Shown one piece after another: positions 40,349-48,041 of a stretch of 64,000 nt of DNA. The stretch is from Helicobacter felis ATCC 49179. Lineage in GTDB: Bacteria; Campylobacterota; Campylobacteria; Campylobacterales; Helicobacteraceae. Both the position numbers and the translations under genes were made by a program. Under the pieces are notes generated by a model that saw nothing but the letters and a program-made list of their open reading frames with translations, did not search any database and was not told the DNA's origin. The DNA lies in the NCBI RefSeq assembly GCF_000200595.1, contig NC_014810.2:1436311-1500310 (forward strand). Direction: 5' to 3'. Each line of letters begins with the position of its first letter. Position 1 is the stretch's first letter.

Positions 40349-41632
40349 ATGATGTTAAAGAAGTCTATGATCGCGGTGTTGTTAGCGGTAGGTGTGTTAA
40401 GTGCTCAAGACAAGGCAACGCTTTTAGAGCAAGCAGAGGTAGCTTATAAGAGGAAAGACTACCCCAAAGCTTTTAAACTTTACAAACAGGAGGCACAAAG
40501 AGGAGAGGCGCAGGCGTTCTATCATTTGGGCTTGATGTATTACTATGGGCAATATGTAAATATGGATATAAAGGGCAAAAAAGCCTTTAACTACTTTAAG
40601 AAAGCCGGAGAGATGGGGGTAGCAGATGCCTATCTTGAGCTAGCAGACATGGTCGCAGATGGCAGAATAGCCAAAAATGCTAAGGGAGAGCCTTTTGCTT
40701 GCGAGAAAGCACTGTCATATGCTAACAAAGCCCTAGAGTTGAACCCAAAGAGGGCAGGTATCTATGAAAGAGTTGGATTTCTTTATCTTAGAGTTCAATG
40801 GAACAACCATACTTGCAGTCTTAAAGACTTTAGCCAATACTCCCAAGAAGTCCAATACAAGCAAAAAATTTTTCAAAAGGGGTCGTCTTATCTTGAAAAG
40901 GCGGGGGAAATGGGCGACTTTAATGCCTACACAACACTAGGCTACTATTATGCTGCGGGCGATTTCAGATTTGAGCGTAGCTTTAAAAAAGCCAAGCAAT
41001 ACTATCTTAAGGCAGTAGCGGTGCTAGAAAAAGCAGGGGTAAAGGGGGATAGCCAAGCCTATAATGAGCTGGGATTGATTTATCAAGATGAGAGCAGCAA
41101 TCTTAGCACGGGGACTATCCTAGAAAATAGGCATAAAGCGGTGGCGTATTTTCAAAAGGCGGCGGCGATGGGGAATGCCTACGCCTACGCCAACATGGGA
41201 AAGTATGTAGATGAGAATAAGGCGATGGAGTATTACAAAAAGGCAGGGGAGTTAGGGGACGCACAGGGGTATATCAAGTTGGCACAAATGGAAGGGACAC
41301 TGCTTAGCAAGAGTTTAGAGTATTTAAAAGCGACGGGAGATTTGGGAGATGAGGATGGTTATGGCATGCTTGGCGATATTTATTTTTATGGCGGTTGGGA
41401 AAAGGATGAAAATGACCCTAGTGCTCCCCATATCCCACGCGATTACAAAAAGGCAGCACATTACTACCAAAAATGCGCGGACATGGGGAATGCCTATTGT
41501 TATCTATCGTTAGCAAGCATGTATCAAAAGGGCTTAGGGGTGCCAAAAGATACCAAAAAAGCGCGCGCATACGAGGGGCATGGGAGGGATATCCTGTGTG
41601 TGGGAGAGGACTTGGATGATTATTGTGAGTGA
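40349..41632 (+). CDS. Secreted Sel1-repeat protein
   Basis: 427 residues with a signal peptide (MMLKKSMIAVLLAVGVLSA) and about nine Sel1-like TPR repeats, for example AQAFYHLGLMYYYGQ, ADAYLELADMVADG, FNAYTTLGYYYAAG and AYCYLSLASMYQKGLGVPKD. It is related in architecture to Helicobacter cysteine-rich Hcp proteins but has few of their regularly spaced Cys pairs. Probably periplasmic or secreted; partner unknown. AGGAGAGG precedes the start. It overlaps the convergent gene by 13 bases. Confidence 0.88.
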   Translation: MMLKKSMIAVLLAVGVLSAQDKATLLEQAEVAYKRKDYPKAFKLYKQEAQRGEAQAFYHLGLMYYYGQYVNMDIKGKKAFNYFKKAGEMGVADAYLELADMVADGRIAKNAKGEPFACEKALSYANKALELNPKRAGIYERVGFLYLRVQWNNHTCSLKDFSQYSQEVQYKQKIFQKGSSYLEKAGEMGDFNAYTTLGYYYAAGDFRFERSFKKAKQYYLKAVAVLEKAGVKGDSQAYNELGLIYQDESSNLSTGTILENRHKAVAYFQKAAAMGNAYAYANMGKYVDENKAMEYYKKAGELGDAQGYIKLAQMEGTLLSKSLEYLKATGDLGDEDGYGMLGDIYFYGGWEKDENDPSAPHIPRDYKKAAHYYQKCADMGNAYCYLSLASMYQKGLGVPKDTKKARAYEGHGRDILCVGEDLDDYCE

Positions 41633-42375
41633 GGGGAGGAATCGCTTTTCCACTCTGGGTGTCTCTTTTGGATGGCTTCTAAGAGAGTTTTTGCGCTGTA
41701 AGGGCAGACATAAACTTTAGGGACATCTTTTTGTGTGAAATATTTAATGGGGCGATACTTTTTATAATAGTCATTGGTGTATGCTCCATTGGCATCCACA
41801 ACAAAGGTCGCTGTGTTGTCATCTAAAAATTTAAGATAGGTGATGCTACCACTAGGATTGATCTCTCCATCTTCCTCCCAAATCCTCAAGCGCTCTGATT
41901 TTGTCAGATCACCTCCCAAGTCGCTAAGAGTTTCTATGAGGTTGGTATAAACGATGGTAAAAATATCTCCCTTCACCTTGACATCTATAACGCGCCCAAA
42001 CCTCGCGCTCTCTATATACTCCTCACCATCTAAACTATCTCCTTGATTAGCTGCTAACAAAGTGGGTTTATAATAGAGATTATAGTTTGGGTAGTTGGGC
42101 AATTCTTTAGTACCGTTTGGGTTTAGATCTAAAAGCTTTTGACAATCCCTAGGATGATCCACAAAGACCTTATCCCAAAAGGAACGCCCCCTAGAATCTG
42201 TGAGATTTGTATTAACTTTTAAAATCCTAGAGTCAGAAATATCGCCTTTGGTGAAGACAAATTGTTGGGGGATTGGATAGTAAATAGGATGGCCTTTCAT
42301 ACTCTGCTCATCAGCACTATCAAAATAACACCTTGTGCCACTCTTTAGCTTATCTCTAGGAATGTATCCTACCAA
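41620..42375 (-). CDS. Uncharacterised protein, possibly 5'-truncated
   Basis: 251 residues, not recognised. It has beta-rich stretches (SITYLKFLDDNTATFVVDANG; DVKVKGDIFTIVYTNLIETL) and few Cys. The only start is a TTG at 42375 with GTTTT upstream, and an in-frame TGA follows closely. It begins abruptly with no signal peptide although the composition looks exported. The C-terminal VYVCPYSAKTLLEAIQ faintly resembles the end of the neighbouring frameshifted secreted protein. It may be a decayed relative. Confidence 0.55.
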   Translation of the reverse strand: MVGYIPRDKLKSGTRCYFDSADEQSMKGHPIYYPIPQQFVFTKGDISDSRILKVNTNLTDSRGRSFWDKVFVDHPRDCQKLLDLNPNGTKELPNYPNYNLYYKPTLLAANQGDSLDGEEYIESARFGRVIDVKVKGDIFTIVYTNLIETLSDLGGDLTKSERLRIWEEDGEINPSGSITYLKFLDDNTATFVVDANGAYTNDYYKKYRPIKYFTQKDVPKVYVCPYSAKTLLEAIQKRHPEWKSDSSPHSQ

Positions 42376-42405
42376 AACTCACTCAGGGAAGTTAGGTCAA
42401 AGAGT

Positions 42406-42612
42406 TTATTTTTCTAATTCTAAGGGGCTTAAATCTTTGCCCTCTGAGTGAAAAAACACCCTCTTAAGCTCAAACACTTCTGAGCGGGCTAAATTTTGCG
42501 CCTCTTTGAAGGGGCGTTTGTGCGCGTTGCTCATCTGTAGCGTGTCTTCCCATTCTTGTAAAAGGACTTCTTGCTACGCGCTCAACTCTGCAGGTTTAAA
42601 CTCCGCTAGGGC
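42406..42612 (-). pseudogene. Decayed gene remnant after the SDR gene
   Basis: Continuing in the SDR reading frame past its TGA, codons read ALAEFKPAELSA, then TAG (42574-42576), then QEVLLQEWEDTLQMSNAHKRPFK and on to LSPLELEK and TAA (42406-42408). The charged, protein-like composition after the stop suggests the 3' end of a lost gene, or a C-terminal extension cut off by two stops. It is too short to identify. No start with a ribosome site is visible. Confidence 0.45.
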
Positions 42613-43368
42613 TCAATCCTCTAGGGTTTTGGAAACATATAATGGGGAAAAAGTTTGGGCTACGGGCATCACCTCGATACGATTGATATTGACATGCGGT
42701 GGTTGCTCAAATATCCACAGCACCACATTAGCAATATCTTCAGGACTCACATAGGGCACATGGGCGTATAGCTCTTCTGCTCTTTGCACATCGCCCTTAA
42801 AGCGCACATGGCTAAATTCCGTCCCTCCGCACAATCCGGGCTCTACATTACTCACGCGAATTTTTGTATCGGCTAAATCCGCGCGCAAATTCAGGCAAAA
42901 TTGCTTGACAAACGCCTTAGTCGCGCCGTAAATATTCCCGCCCGGATAGGGATAAGTCCCCGCAATCGAACCCATATTAATAATATGCCCTTCGTTGCGC
43001 TCCACCATCGAGGGCAAAACTAGGCGCGTGATATGCACCAAGCCCTTGATATTAGTCTCTATCATGGTCTCCCAATCATCTAAATGCGCGCAAAATGCCT
43101 TGTCCAGCCCTAAAGCCAAGCCCGCATTATTCACCAATAGATGAATGGGTTTTTCTTGCAAGATATTTTGAATCCCTGCTTCTAGGGCTTTTTTATCTTG
43201 CAGGTCTACGCATAGGGGCTTGAACTGCGCCGGATACGCTTTTTCTAACTCTTCTAAACGCTCTTTGCGTCTGCCTAAGCCCACCACAAAATAATTTGCC
43301 TGGATAAAGGCTAGCGCGATCGCTCTGCCAAACCCAGATGTCGCCCCCGTTACTAAGACATTTTTCAT
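42613..43368 (-). CDS. Short-chain dehydrogenase (YdfG-like)
   Basis: NAD(P)-dependent oxidoreductase of about 251 residues. The cofactor loop is TGATSGFGRAIA, with NNAGLAL and the catalytic YGATKAFVKQ (Tyr...Lys) plus an upstream Ser (NMGSIAG). It is closest to the 3-hydroxy acid / serine dehydrogenase group. I chose ATG at 43368 because AGAGG lies upstream and the domain starts there; the longer frame to 43422 is out of place. It is divergent from the cassette at 43521. Confidence 0.9.
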   Translation of the reverse strand: MKNVLVTGATSGFGRAIALAFIQANYFVVGLGRRKERLEELEKAYPAQFKPLCVDLQDKKALEAGIQNILQEKPIHLLVNNAGLALGLDKAFCAHLDDWETMIETNIKGLVHITRLVLPSMVERNEGHIINMGSIAGTYPYPGGNIYGATKAFVKQFCLNLRADLADTKIRVSNVEPGLCGGTEFSHVRFKGDVQRAEELYAHVPYVSPEDIANVVLWIFEQPPHVNINRIEVMPVAQTFSPLYVSKTLED

Positions 43369-43438
43369 ATACACCTCTGCTAAATGCTCATAGCGTAGCG
43401 CAAAAAGATCGCGTTTAGACAAATAAGCACACCGCCCC

Positions 43439-43450
43439 CTTTTATAAAAG
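43439..43450. promoter_or_regulatory. 12-bp palindrome upstream of the cassette promoter
   Basis: CTTTTATAAAAG is a perfect palindrome five bases upstream of the -35 element. It could be an operator or simply AT-rich promoter sequence. Confidence 0.3.
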
Positions 43451-43455
43451 CCTCC

Positions 43456-43482
43456 TTGACTCTCTCTCTCTCTCGCTAAAAT
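43456..43482 (+). promoter_or_regulatory. Candidate cassette promoter with CT-repeat spacer
   Basis: TTGACT (43456-43461) is a near-consensus -35 and TAAAAT (43477-43482) a near-consensus -10. The 15-base spacer is made almost wholly of CT dinucleotides. A start near 43489 would give a leader of about 30 bases to the ATG at 43521, which has AAAGGAG. Adding one CT unit gives the optimal 17-base spacer. Confidence 0.6.
43460..43474. repeat. CT dinucleotide repeat, seven units
   Basis: The run (CT)7C lies between divergent genes, inside the spacer of the candidate cassette promoter. CT tracts are typical slipping repeats in Helicobacter. Confidence 0.85.
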
Positions 43483-43520
43483 GCGGTTGCCTTTTTAGTC
43501 TTACAGAAAAGGAGTGCTAT

Positions 43521-43880
43521 ATGGCTGAGCAAGAGTTGATCTATGAAACGCTTGGAGAAGAGAAAGTCAAGCACCTTGGCGGGACTAGCGACTATATACC
43601 TAACCCCCAAGCTAAAACATGGATTGAATTTTACAAAATCTATTCAGGCGATTCCAATCCCATTTGTTGCAATATTGAATGTAATCAAAGTGCTAGCATA
43701 GGCGCACATATTAAAGTGGATCGTATCGGTAACAAATACTATATCGTGCCGGTGTGCTCTAGTCACAACCCCCCACGACCCAACGACCCCTCTTGGGTTG
43801 TTAAAAAGGGGACTAGAGCCGTGCCACAAAATTTGAAGAAATCTCAAGAAAAGGGGTTTTGGGCGTCTATTTTTGGGTGA
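43521..43880 (+). CDS. Small zinc-finger-like protein (copy 1)
   Basis: 119 residues, cytoplasmic, function unknown. A metal-site pattern runs C50-x3-C54, GAHIK with His63, then IVPVC79-x2-H82-N. It resembles the zinc frame of HNH/treble-clef proteins, but the catalytic HNH His-Asn pair is not clearly present. The paralogue at 45001 shares the same core (about 45-95). It is first gene of the cassette, with AAAGGAG before the ATG, and is read from the CT-repeat promoter. Confidence 0.75.
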   Translation: MAEQELIYETLGEEKVKHLGGTSDYIPNPQAKTWIEFYKIYSGDSNPICCNIECNQSASIGAHIKVDRIGNKYYIVPVCSSHNPPRPNDPSWVVKKGTRAVPQNLKKSQEKGFWASIFG

Positions 43881-43917
43881 GTGGGGAGCGTGATTAAACA
43901 ACAACAAAGGAGCAAAT

Positions 43918-44304
43918 ATGTTTATCCAAGATTTGAGCGTTGAGCAACAACAAGTGTTTTTGTATTTGGCTAGAAAGGTTATTGAAGCCGATGGCGTGCT
44001 GCACGAGTTGCAACTAGGCGCGTTGGACACGATTAAAAAGCAATGCGAGCATGGCATCTCTGAAAAAGAAGTGCCTTTAAATACTTTAGGCAAAATTTTC
44101 ACCACCAACCACGCCAAACATGCCACCTTGCTAGAGCTAACCTCTGTGGCCCTAGCTGATAGCCGTTGGCATGACAACGAGAGAGACGCGATTTACTCTT
44201 ATGCTAAAGAGATGGGTGTATCACCCCAAAAAGTCGATCAGCTCAAAGACTGGGTAGTGAAAAACTTTGCGCTTTACCAAGAAGCTTTGAAGTTGTTGGA
44301 TTAG
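43918..44304 (+). CDS. TerB-like protein
   Basis: 128 residues, all-helical, with the TerB-type pattern: YLARKVIEADGVLHELQLGALDTIKK, then LTSVALADSRWHDNERDAIYSYAKEMGVS. Acidic residues after each helix pair are the usual metal-ligand positions. TerB domains occur in tellurite-stress and phage-defence associated gene sets. It has AAGGAG and follows the zinc-finger-like gene by 37 bases. A specific role here is unknown. Confidence 0.8.
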   Translation: MFIQDLSVEQQQVFLYLARKVIEADGVLHELQLGALDTIKKQCEHGISEKEVPLNTLGKIFTTNHAKHATLLELTSVALADSRWHDNERDAIYSYAKEMGVSPQKVDQLKDWVVKNFALYQEALKLLD

Positions 44305-44312
44305 GGGATTAA

Positions 44313-44417
44313 ATGTTACCCCTTGTTGTTGTCCCTGTAGTTGGGGCATTAATGGTGAGATCGATAGCAAAAAAGGTGGTTGAGTCGTTAGACGAAAAAA
44401 ATGCTAAAGAAAGTTAG
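44313..44417 (+). CDS. 34-residue hydrophobic peptide
   Basis: ATG at 44313 with AGGGGATT upstream, ending TAG at 44417. The peptide starts MLPLVVVPVVGALMVRS and ends in a charged tail. It mirrors the N-terminus of the next gene (MLPIVIAPLAGLATLWA), so it may be a stub paralogue of that membrane segment, or a real small membrane peptide. It fits exactly between its neighbours with regular spacing. Confidence 0.55.
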   Translation: MLPLVVVPVVGALMVRSIAKKVVESLDEKNAKES

Positions 44418-44426
44418 GAGGTAAAA

Positions 44427-44984
44427 ATGTTACCTATTGTTATTGCACCTTTAGCGGGTCTAGCTACGTTATGGGCAACGAAGAAATTGATAGAACTAGC
44501 GGATGAAGTAGTGAGTGAATTTTATGAACATGTGATAAGCAAATATAACATTCACAGAGAAGACGATTGGTCTAATAATGACCCAATTGAGGGGATGCCT
44601 GCCGTGGGTAGCATAGTGTTGTGCGATTTAATTGGAAGAAAGTTTGCACACTCTGGCATTTATATCGGTGGTCAGGGAAAGAATATTATACATCTGAGGA
44701 AAACGGGTCGTATTGAGCCTTGTGATGTTCAAGGATTTTCTGATGGCAAACCTATTTTTGTTTCATGTAGAGGTAAAAAAGCGGTGGGAGATCCGGAGGC
44801 AGCTGTGTATGCAAAAAAACACAAGGGCGAAAAGAGAGATTATGACCCGCTTACAAATAACTGCCATGGTTTCACTGCGGAGTGTTTTACAAAAAATGAG
44901 CAAGATGAAATCCGCATTGCAAATCCTAGTGATGTTGGAGAACTTTTAGGCATGGACTGCTGGCGGTGGTGGAAATATCAATAG
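44427..44984 (+). CDS. LRAT-like papain-fold protein with N-terminal membrane segment
   Basis: 185 residues. An N-terminal hydrophobic helix (MLPIVIAPLAGLATLWA) is followed by a domain with HSGIYIG (His75), IIHL (His89) and NNCHGFTAECF (Cys146). The order His then Asn-Cys is the permuted NlpC/P60 arrangement of LRAT and NlpC-like acyltransferases or proteases. Catalytic residues are intact. Substrate unknown; lipid acyl transfer or peptide/amide cleavage are both possible. GGAGG precedes the ATG. Confidence 0.8.
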   Translation: MLPIVIAPLAGLATLWATKKLIELADEVVSEFYEHVISKYNIHREDDWSNNDPIEGMPAVGSIVLCDLIGRKFAHSGIYIGGQGKNIIHLRKTGRIEPCDVQGFSDGKPIFVSCRGKKAVGDPEAAVYAKKHKGEKRDYDPLTNNCHGFTAECFTKNEQDEIRIANPSDVGELLGMDCWRWWKYQ

Positions 44985-45000
44985 ACTTCAAGGAGCTAAA

Positions 45001-45351
45001 ATGAAATTCTATAATTTTATGTCAATGGAAGATAATAAGGCAAACCAAAACACCCCACAGATCGTTGAACTTGATAAGGGGACCACTATTCAACATGTCA
45101 AAGGAAGCGGAGACTCTGAAGCAAAAAAATTTGATCATGATTCTTGGATTGACTATTACCGCAAATACATGAAAATCCCATGTTGTTATTTGGATTGTCC
45201 TAGAGATGCCGATCGGGGGGCGCATGTGAAAATTGAGGGGTATGGGGAGAAATGGTGGATTGTCCCCGTATGCCCTAGCCACAACCCGCCCACAAATGAG
45301 CCCTTTAATGTCAAGGCAAACACCATAGCCGTGCGGCATCCTAAAAAATAA
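45001..45351 (+). CDS. Small zinc-finger-like protein (copy 2)
   Basis: 116 residues, paralogue of the protein at 43521: shared WI-[DE]-[FY]-Y start of core, CC-x3-C, GAHVKIEGYGEKWWIVPVCPSHNPP. The two share little outside this core. AAGGAGC precedes the ATG. It closes the cassette. Function unknown; the repeated core at both ends suggests partners of the middle genes. Confidence 0.75.
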   Translation: MKFYNFMSMEDNKANQNTPQIVELDKGTTIQHVKGSGDSEAKKFDHDSWIDYYRKYMKIPCCYLDCPRDADRGAHVKIEGYGEKWWIVPVCPSHNPPTNEPFNVKANTIAVRHPKK

Positions 45352-45514
45352 CCCCACATCCCCCGATTGCTCTAAAATATGTGCCTGTCTATGTGGAAAA
45401 AATAGTAGGCTTGCAACTCTAAAGAGGCGGGGCGTGATGTTTCTAAATTTATTCAAACCACCTCACTCTATGGTGTTTTAAACAAGTATAGCCCCTCTTA
45501 GCGGGACTTATATT
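45352..45514. other. Gap between cassette and bioF
   Basis: No open frame or clear terminator is seen. The region is AT-rich; a weak inverted pair (CCCCTCTTAGCGGG near 45495-45508) may end bioF or the cassette. Confidence 0.3.
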
Positions 45515-46630
45515 TTATTTTTGCAAAAGAACCCTAATCGCTCCGCATAATCTTTTCAATCTCTCTAATGTGTTTTGAGGCTGGATATTTAAAGACACTC
45601 TTAAAAGGGGTTTGGGTGTGGTGGGGGGGCGGATGGGGGCGCATAATAAATCTTGTTGGAGTAGGCTTTGGTGCGCTTCTAATAGAGTCTGTATGTTGGG
45701 AAAAGGAAGTGTTAAGATGTTGCTAGGAGTGCTAAAACCTAGCTCTTGCGCACACAGCGCGCGCATGCGATCTAACATGGCAACATAATTAGGCAGATGA
45801 TCATAAAGGTATTCTAGGTGGGCTAAAGCTAGGGCACTCTCAAGTAAAGAGGGGCTTGTGGTGTAGATCACACTCTTAGCGCGGTTGCATAAAAAATCTA
45901 TCACCTGCACGCTCGCACCAATAAAAGCCCCATAACTCCCATAAGCCTTAGAGAGAGTGCCTAAAACAATCAAATTAGGCATGGGTTTTAGGTGGTAATA
46001 ACTCAAGTACCCCCCTAAATCCCGCCCTAGCACGCCCAAGCTGTGGGCTTCATCTAAAATCAAATAGGCCTCGTATTCTTGGGCTAGATGATAAAACTCT
46101 TTGGGGGCAACATGCCCATCCATTGAATACACGCCCTCAATGGCGATAAAAATGCGCCCCTTAGTGTTGTGTGCGCGGTGTTGTTGGAGTTTTTGGGTTA
46201 ACTCTTGCACGCTGTTATGGGCAAAAAAGCAGGCGTTGGGTAATTTTTTAGCCAAGAATTGCCCACTAGCATGATAATGCGCGTCCATAAAAAGCTTATC
46301 TTGTTTGCGCACTAAAGAATCGATCAGGGCCACATTGCCCAAAAAGCCACTTCCTAGCAACAAGCAGGCTTCATACCCTAAACGCGCGCTTAAAAACTCT
46401 TCTAGCTCTGCATGGAGTGAGTGGTAGCCATTGAGTAACATGGAGGCTTTAGGGGCGTGGCTGGAAAATGCACGCAACTTTTCAAAGGCTTGATCTAAAA
46501 GAGGGGTATAACTGCTCAAGCCCAAATAATCATTAGAGGCAAAGTCAGCCAAATGATCGGGATAAAGGACACGCTCGCGATACAAGCGGGCGTGTTTGAG
46601 TGCGCGCAATGCAGGTAAAAAGGAAAACAA
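45515..46630 (-). CDS. bioF: 8-Amino-7-oxononanoate synthase-like PLP enzyme
   Basis: Alpha-oxoamine synthase of 371 residues, biotin pathway. Visible are FASNDYLGLSSY, the substrate/PLP region LLLGSGFLGN, DEAHSLGVLG, and the PLP-lysine in GTLSKAYGSYGAF. It starts TTG directly after the tlpD stop, so it is coupled to tlpD as in H. pylori. A G7 run sits near its C-terminal codons. KBL activity cannot be fully excluded. Confidence 0.88.
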   Translation of the reverse strand: MFSFLPALRALKHARLYRERVLYPDHLADFASNDYLGLSSYTPLLDQAFEKLRAFSSHAPKASMLLNGYHSLHAELEEFLSARLGYEACLLLGSGFLGNVALIDSLVRKQDKLFMDAHYHASGQFLAKKLPNACFFAHNSVQELTQKLQQHRAHNTKGRIFIAIEGVYSMDGHVAPKEFYHLAQEYEAYLILDEAHSLGVLGRDLGGYLSYYHLKPMPNLIVLGTLSKAYGSYGAFIGASVQVIDFLCNRAKSVIYTTSPSLLESALALAHLEYLYDHLPNYVAMLDRMRALCAQELGFSTPSNILTLPFPNIQTLLEAHQSLLQQDLLCAPIRPPTTPKPLLRVSLNIQPQNTLERLKRLCGAIRVLLQK

Positions 46631-47959
46631 TTAATTCTCTGGGATTTCTTTCAGGGTTGCAAGCATGTCGGCGACCTTTTTATTAAGCTGATCCTGTTTT
46701 TCATGAAACATCTTATCAATGGTGTCGCGCACACTCTTAGCATGTTGTTCTACTGTGCGGATTCCTTGCTCAATGGCATGAGAGGTTGCCCTGCTGGGCT
46801 CTTTAAGCAAATTGGCCAACGCATTAGCTTCATCATGGATACCATTATGGCAAGATTCTAAATTGCGGTAACTGGGCGTGTCAGAGAACTGCTCTTTGCC
46901 CTTGCCCTCATGATACCATTTGCCTAAGCGACACTCATGGCCATTGATTACTTTAAAGGAATTTGGAGCGTTGAAAACCAAACCATAAAGATTGCTTTTG
47001 TAAACAAGGTGATCCACTTTAGCTAATCCACAAAAAGCTCTATTATTTAAATTCTCAATGGAAAAGAGAGCTGCATCGGCCACAAGTCCATTATTATACG
47101 CAAAGACTTGGATATTGCTCACATCATCCTTGATGTCCCCAACAATAGTATTGGTCTCGTTTGTATTGCTTTGGATGTCGCTAGCTTCTTGTTGCATAGA
47201 TTTAACCACTACAGCAATCTCTTTGGTGGCTTTTTGGGTTTTTTCGGCCAGTTTTCTGACCTCATCAGCCACCACCGCAAAACCTCTTCCATGTTCGCCT
47301 GCGCGTGCGGCTTCAATAGCAGCATTGAGCGCTAATAGATTGGTTTGTTCGGCGATGTCATCGATAAGGGAAATAACTTGAGTGATTTCGCTACTGCGCT
47401 TGTTTAAAGAGTCTGTAAGCACAATTGCATTTTGCATCTTAGTATAAAGAGTGTCAATTCTTTGGCTTGTATTGGCAATTTGGTCTAAAGCCCCTTGAGC
47501 ATGCTTACTGCCATTAGTAGCTGCTTCTACTAAGGTATTAGAGTCTGTAAGAATATTTTGCAAAGTTTGCTGGATACCCTCTACTCCATCTTTCATGCTC
47601 TCATAATAGAGGTTAAAGATATTGCTCTTGCCTAATTGCTCGATACACTCCACATTTTGGCTAAAGGAGTGGTAAAGCGTGTCATCAATACGCCTACTTG
47701 TGAGTGTATAAGCCTGATCGTTAAACTTAAAAGTTTGATTGGCGTGGGCCAACTCGCTTGCCTTTTGCTCTAAACCCACCACCTCTGCAACGCGCCCACT
47801 TTTAAAAACGATCTTATCATCTTTAATCCCAATAAGACCCTCATGAGCGCATAAATCTACAAGTTGTTTGTAAACATCTAGCTTTTTCTGTAGCGAGCGG
47901 ATTTGCGCGTCCTTATCATCTACTTGATGTGTGCGCTCTTTAGAGAAAAAGTCAAACAT
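46631..47959 (-). CDS. tlpD: Soluble chemoreceptor TlpD with CZB domain
   Basis: 442 residues with no membrane segment. An N-terminal region precedes the MCP signalling hairpin ([41 protein letters not shown]). The C-terminal CZB zinc-binding domain has [23 protein letters not shown] and [12 protein letters not shown], supplying the His and Cys ligands. In H. pylori TlpD senses energy and reactive oxygen. It is followed by bioF. Confidence 0.94.
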   Translation of the reverse strand: MFDFFSKERTHQVDDKDAQIRSLQKKLDVYKQLVDLCAHEGLIGIKDDKIVFKSGRVAEVVGLEQKASELAHANQTFKFNDQAYTLTSRRIDDTLYHSFSQNVECIEQLGKSNIFNLYYESMKDGVEGIQQTLQNILTDSNTLVEAATNGSKHAQGALDQIANTSQRIDTLYTKMQNAIVLTDSLNKRSSEITQVISLIDDIAEQTNLLALNAAIEAARAGEHGRGFAVVADEVRKLAEKTQKATKEIAVVVKSMQQEASDIQSNTNETNTIVGDIKDDVSNIQVFAYNNGLVADAALFSIENLNNRAFCGLAKVDHLVYKSNLYGLVFNAPNSFKVINGHECRLGKWYHEGKGKEQFSDTPSYRNLESCHNGIHDEANALANLLKEPSRATSHAIEQGIRTVEQHAKSVRDTIDKMFHEKQDQLNKKVADMLATLKEIPEN

Positions 47960-48041
47960 GACACTGCCTTTTTGTTTTTGATTTTATATTACATAGCATA
48001 TAGCAGTTAAACTTAAAAAGATAAGATGATCGCCCATCACT

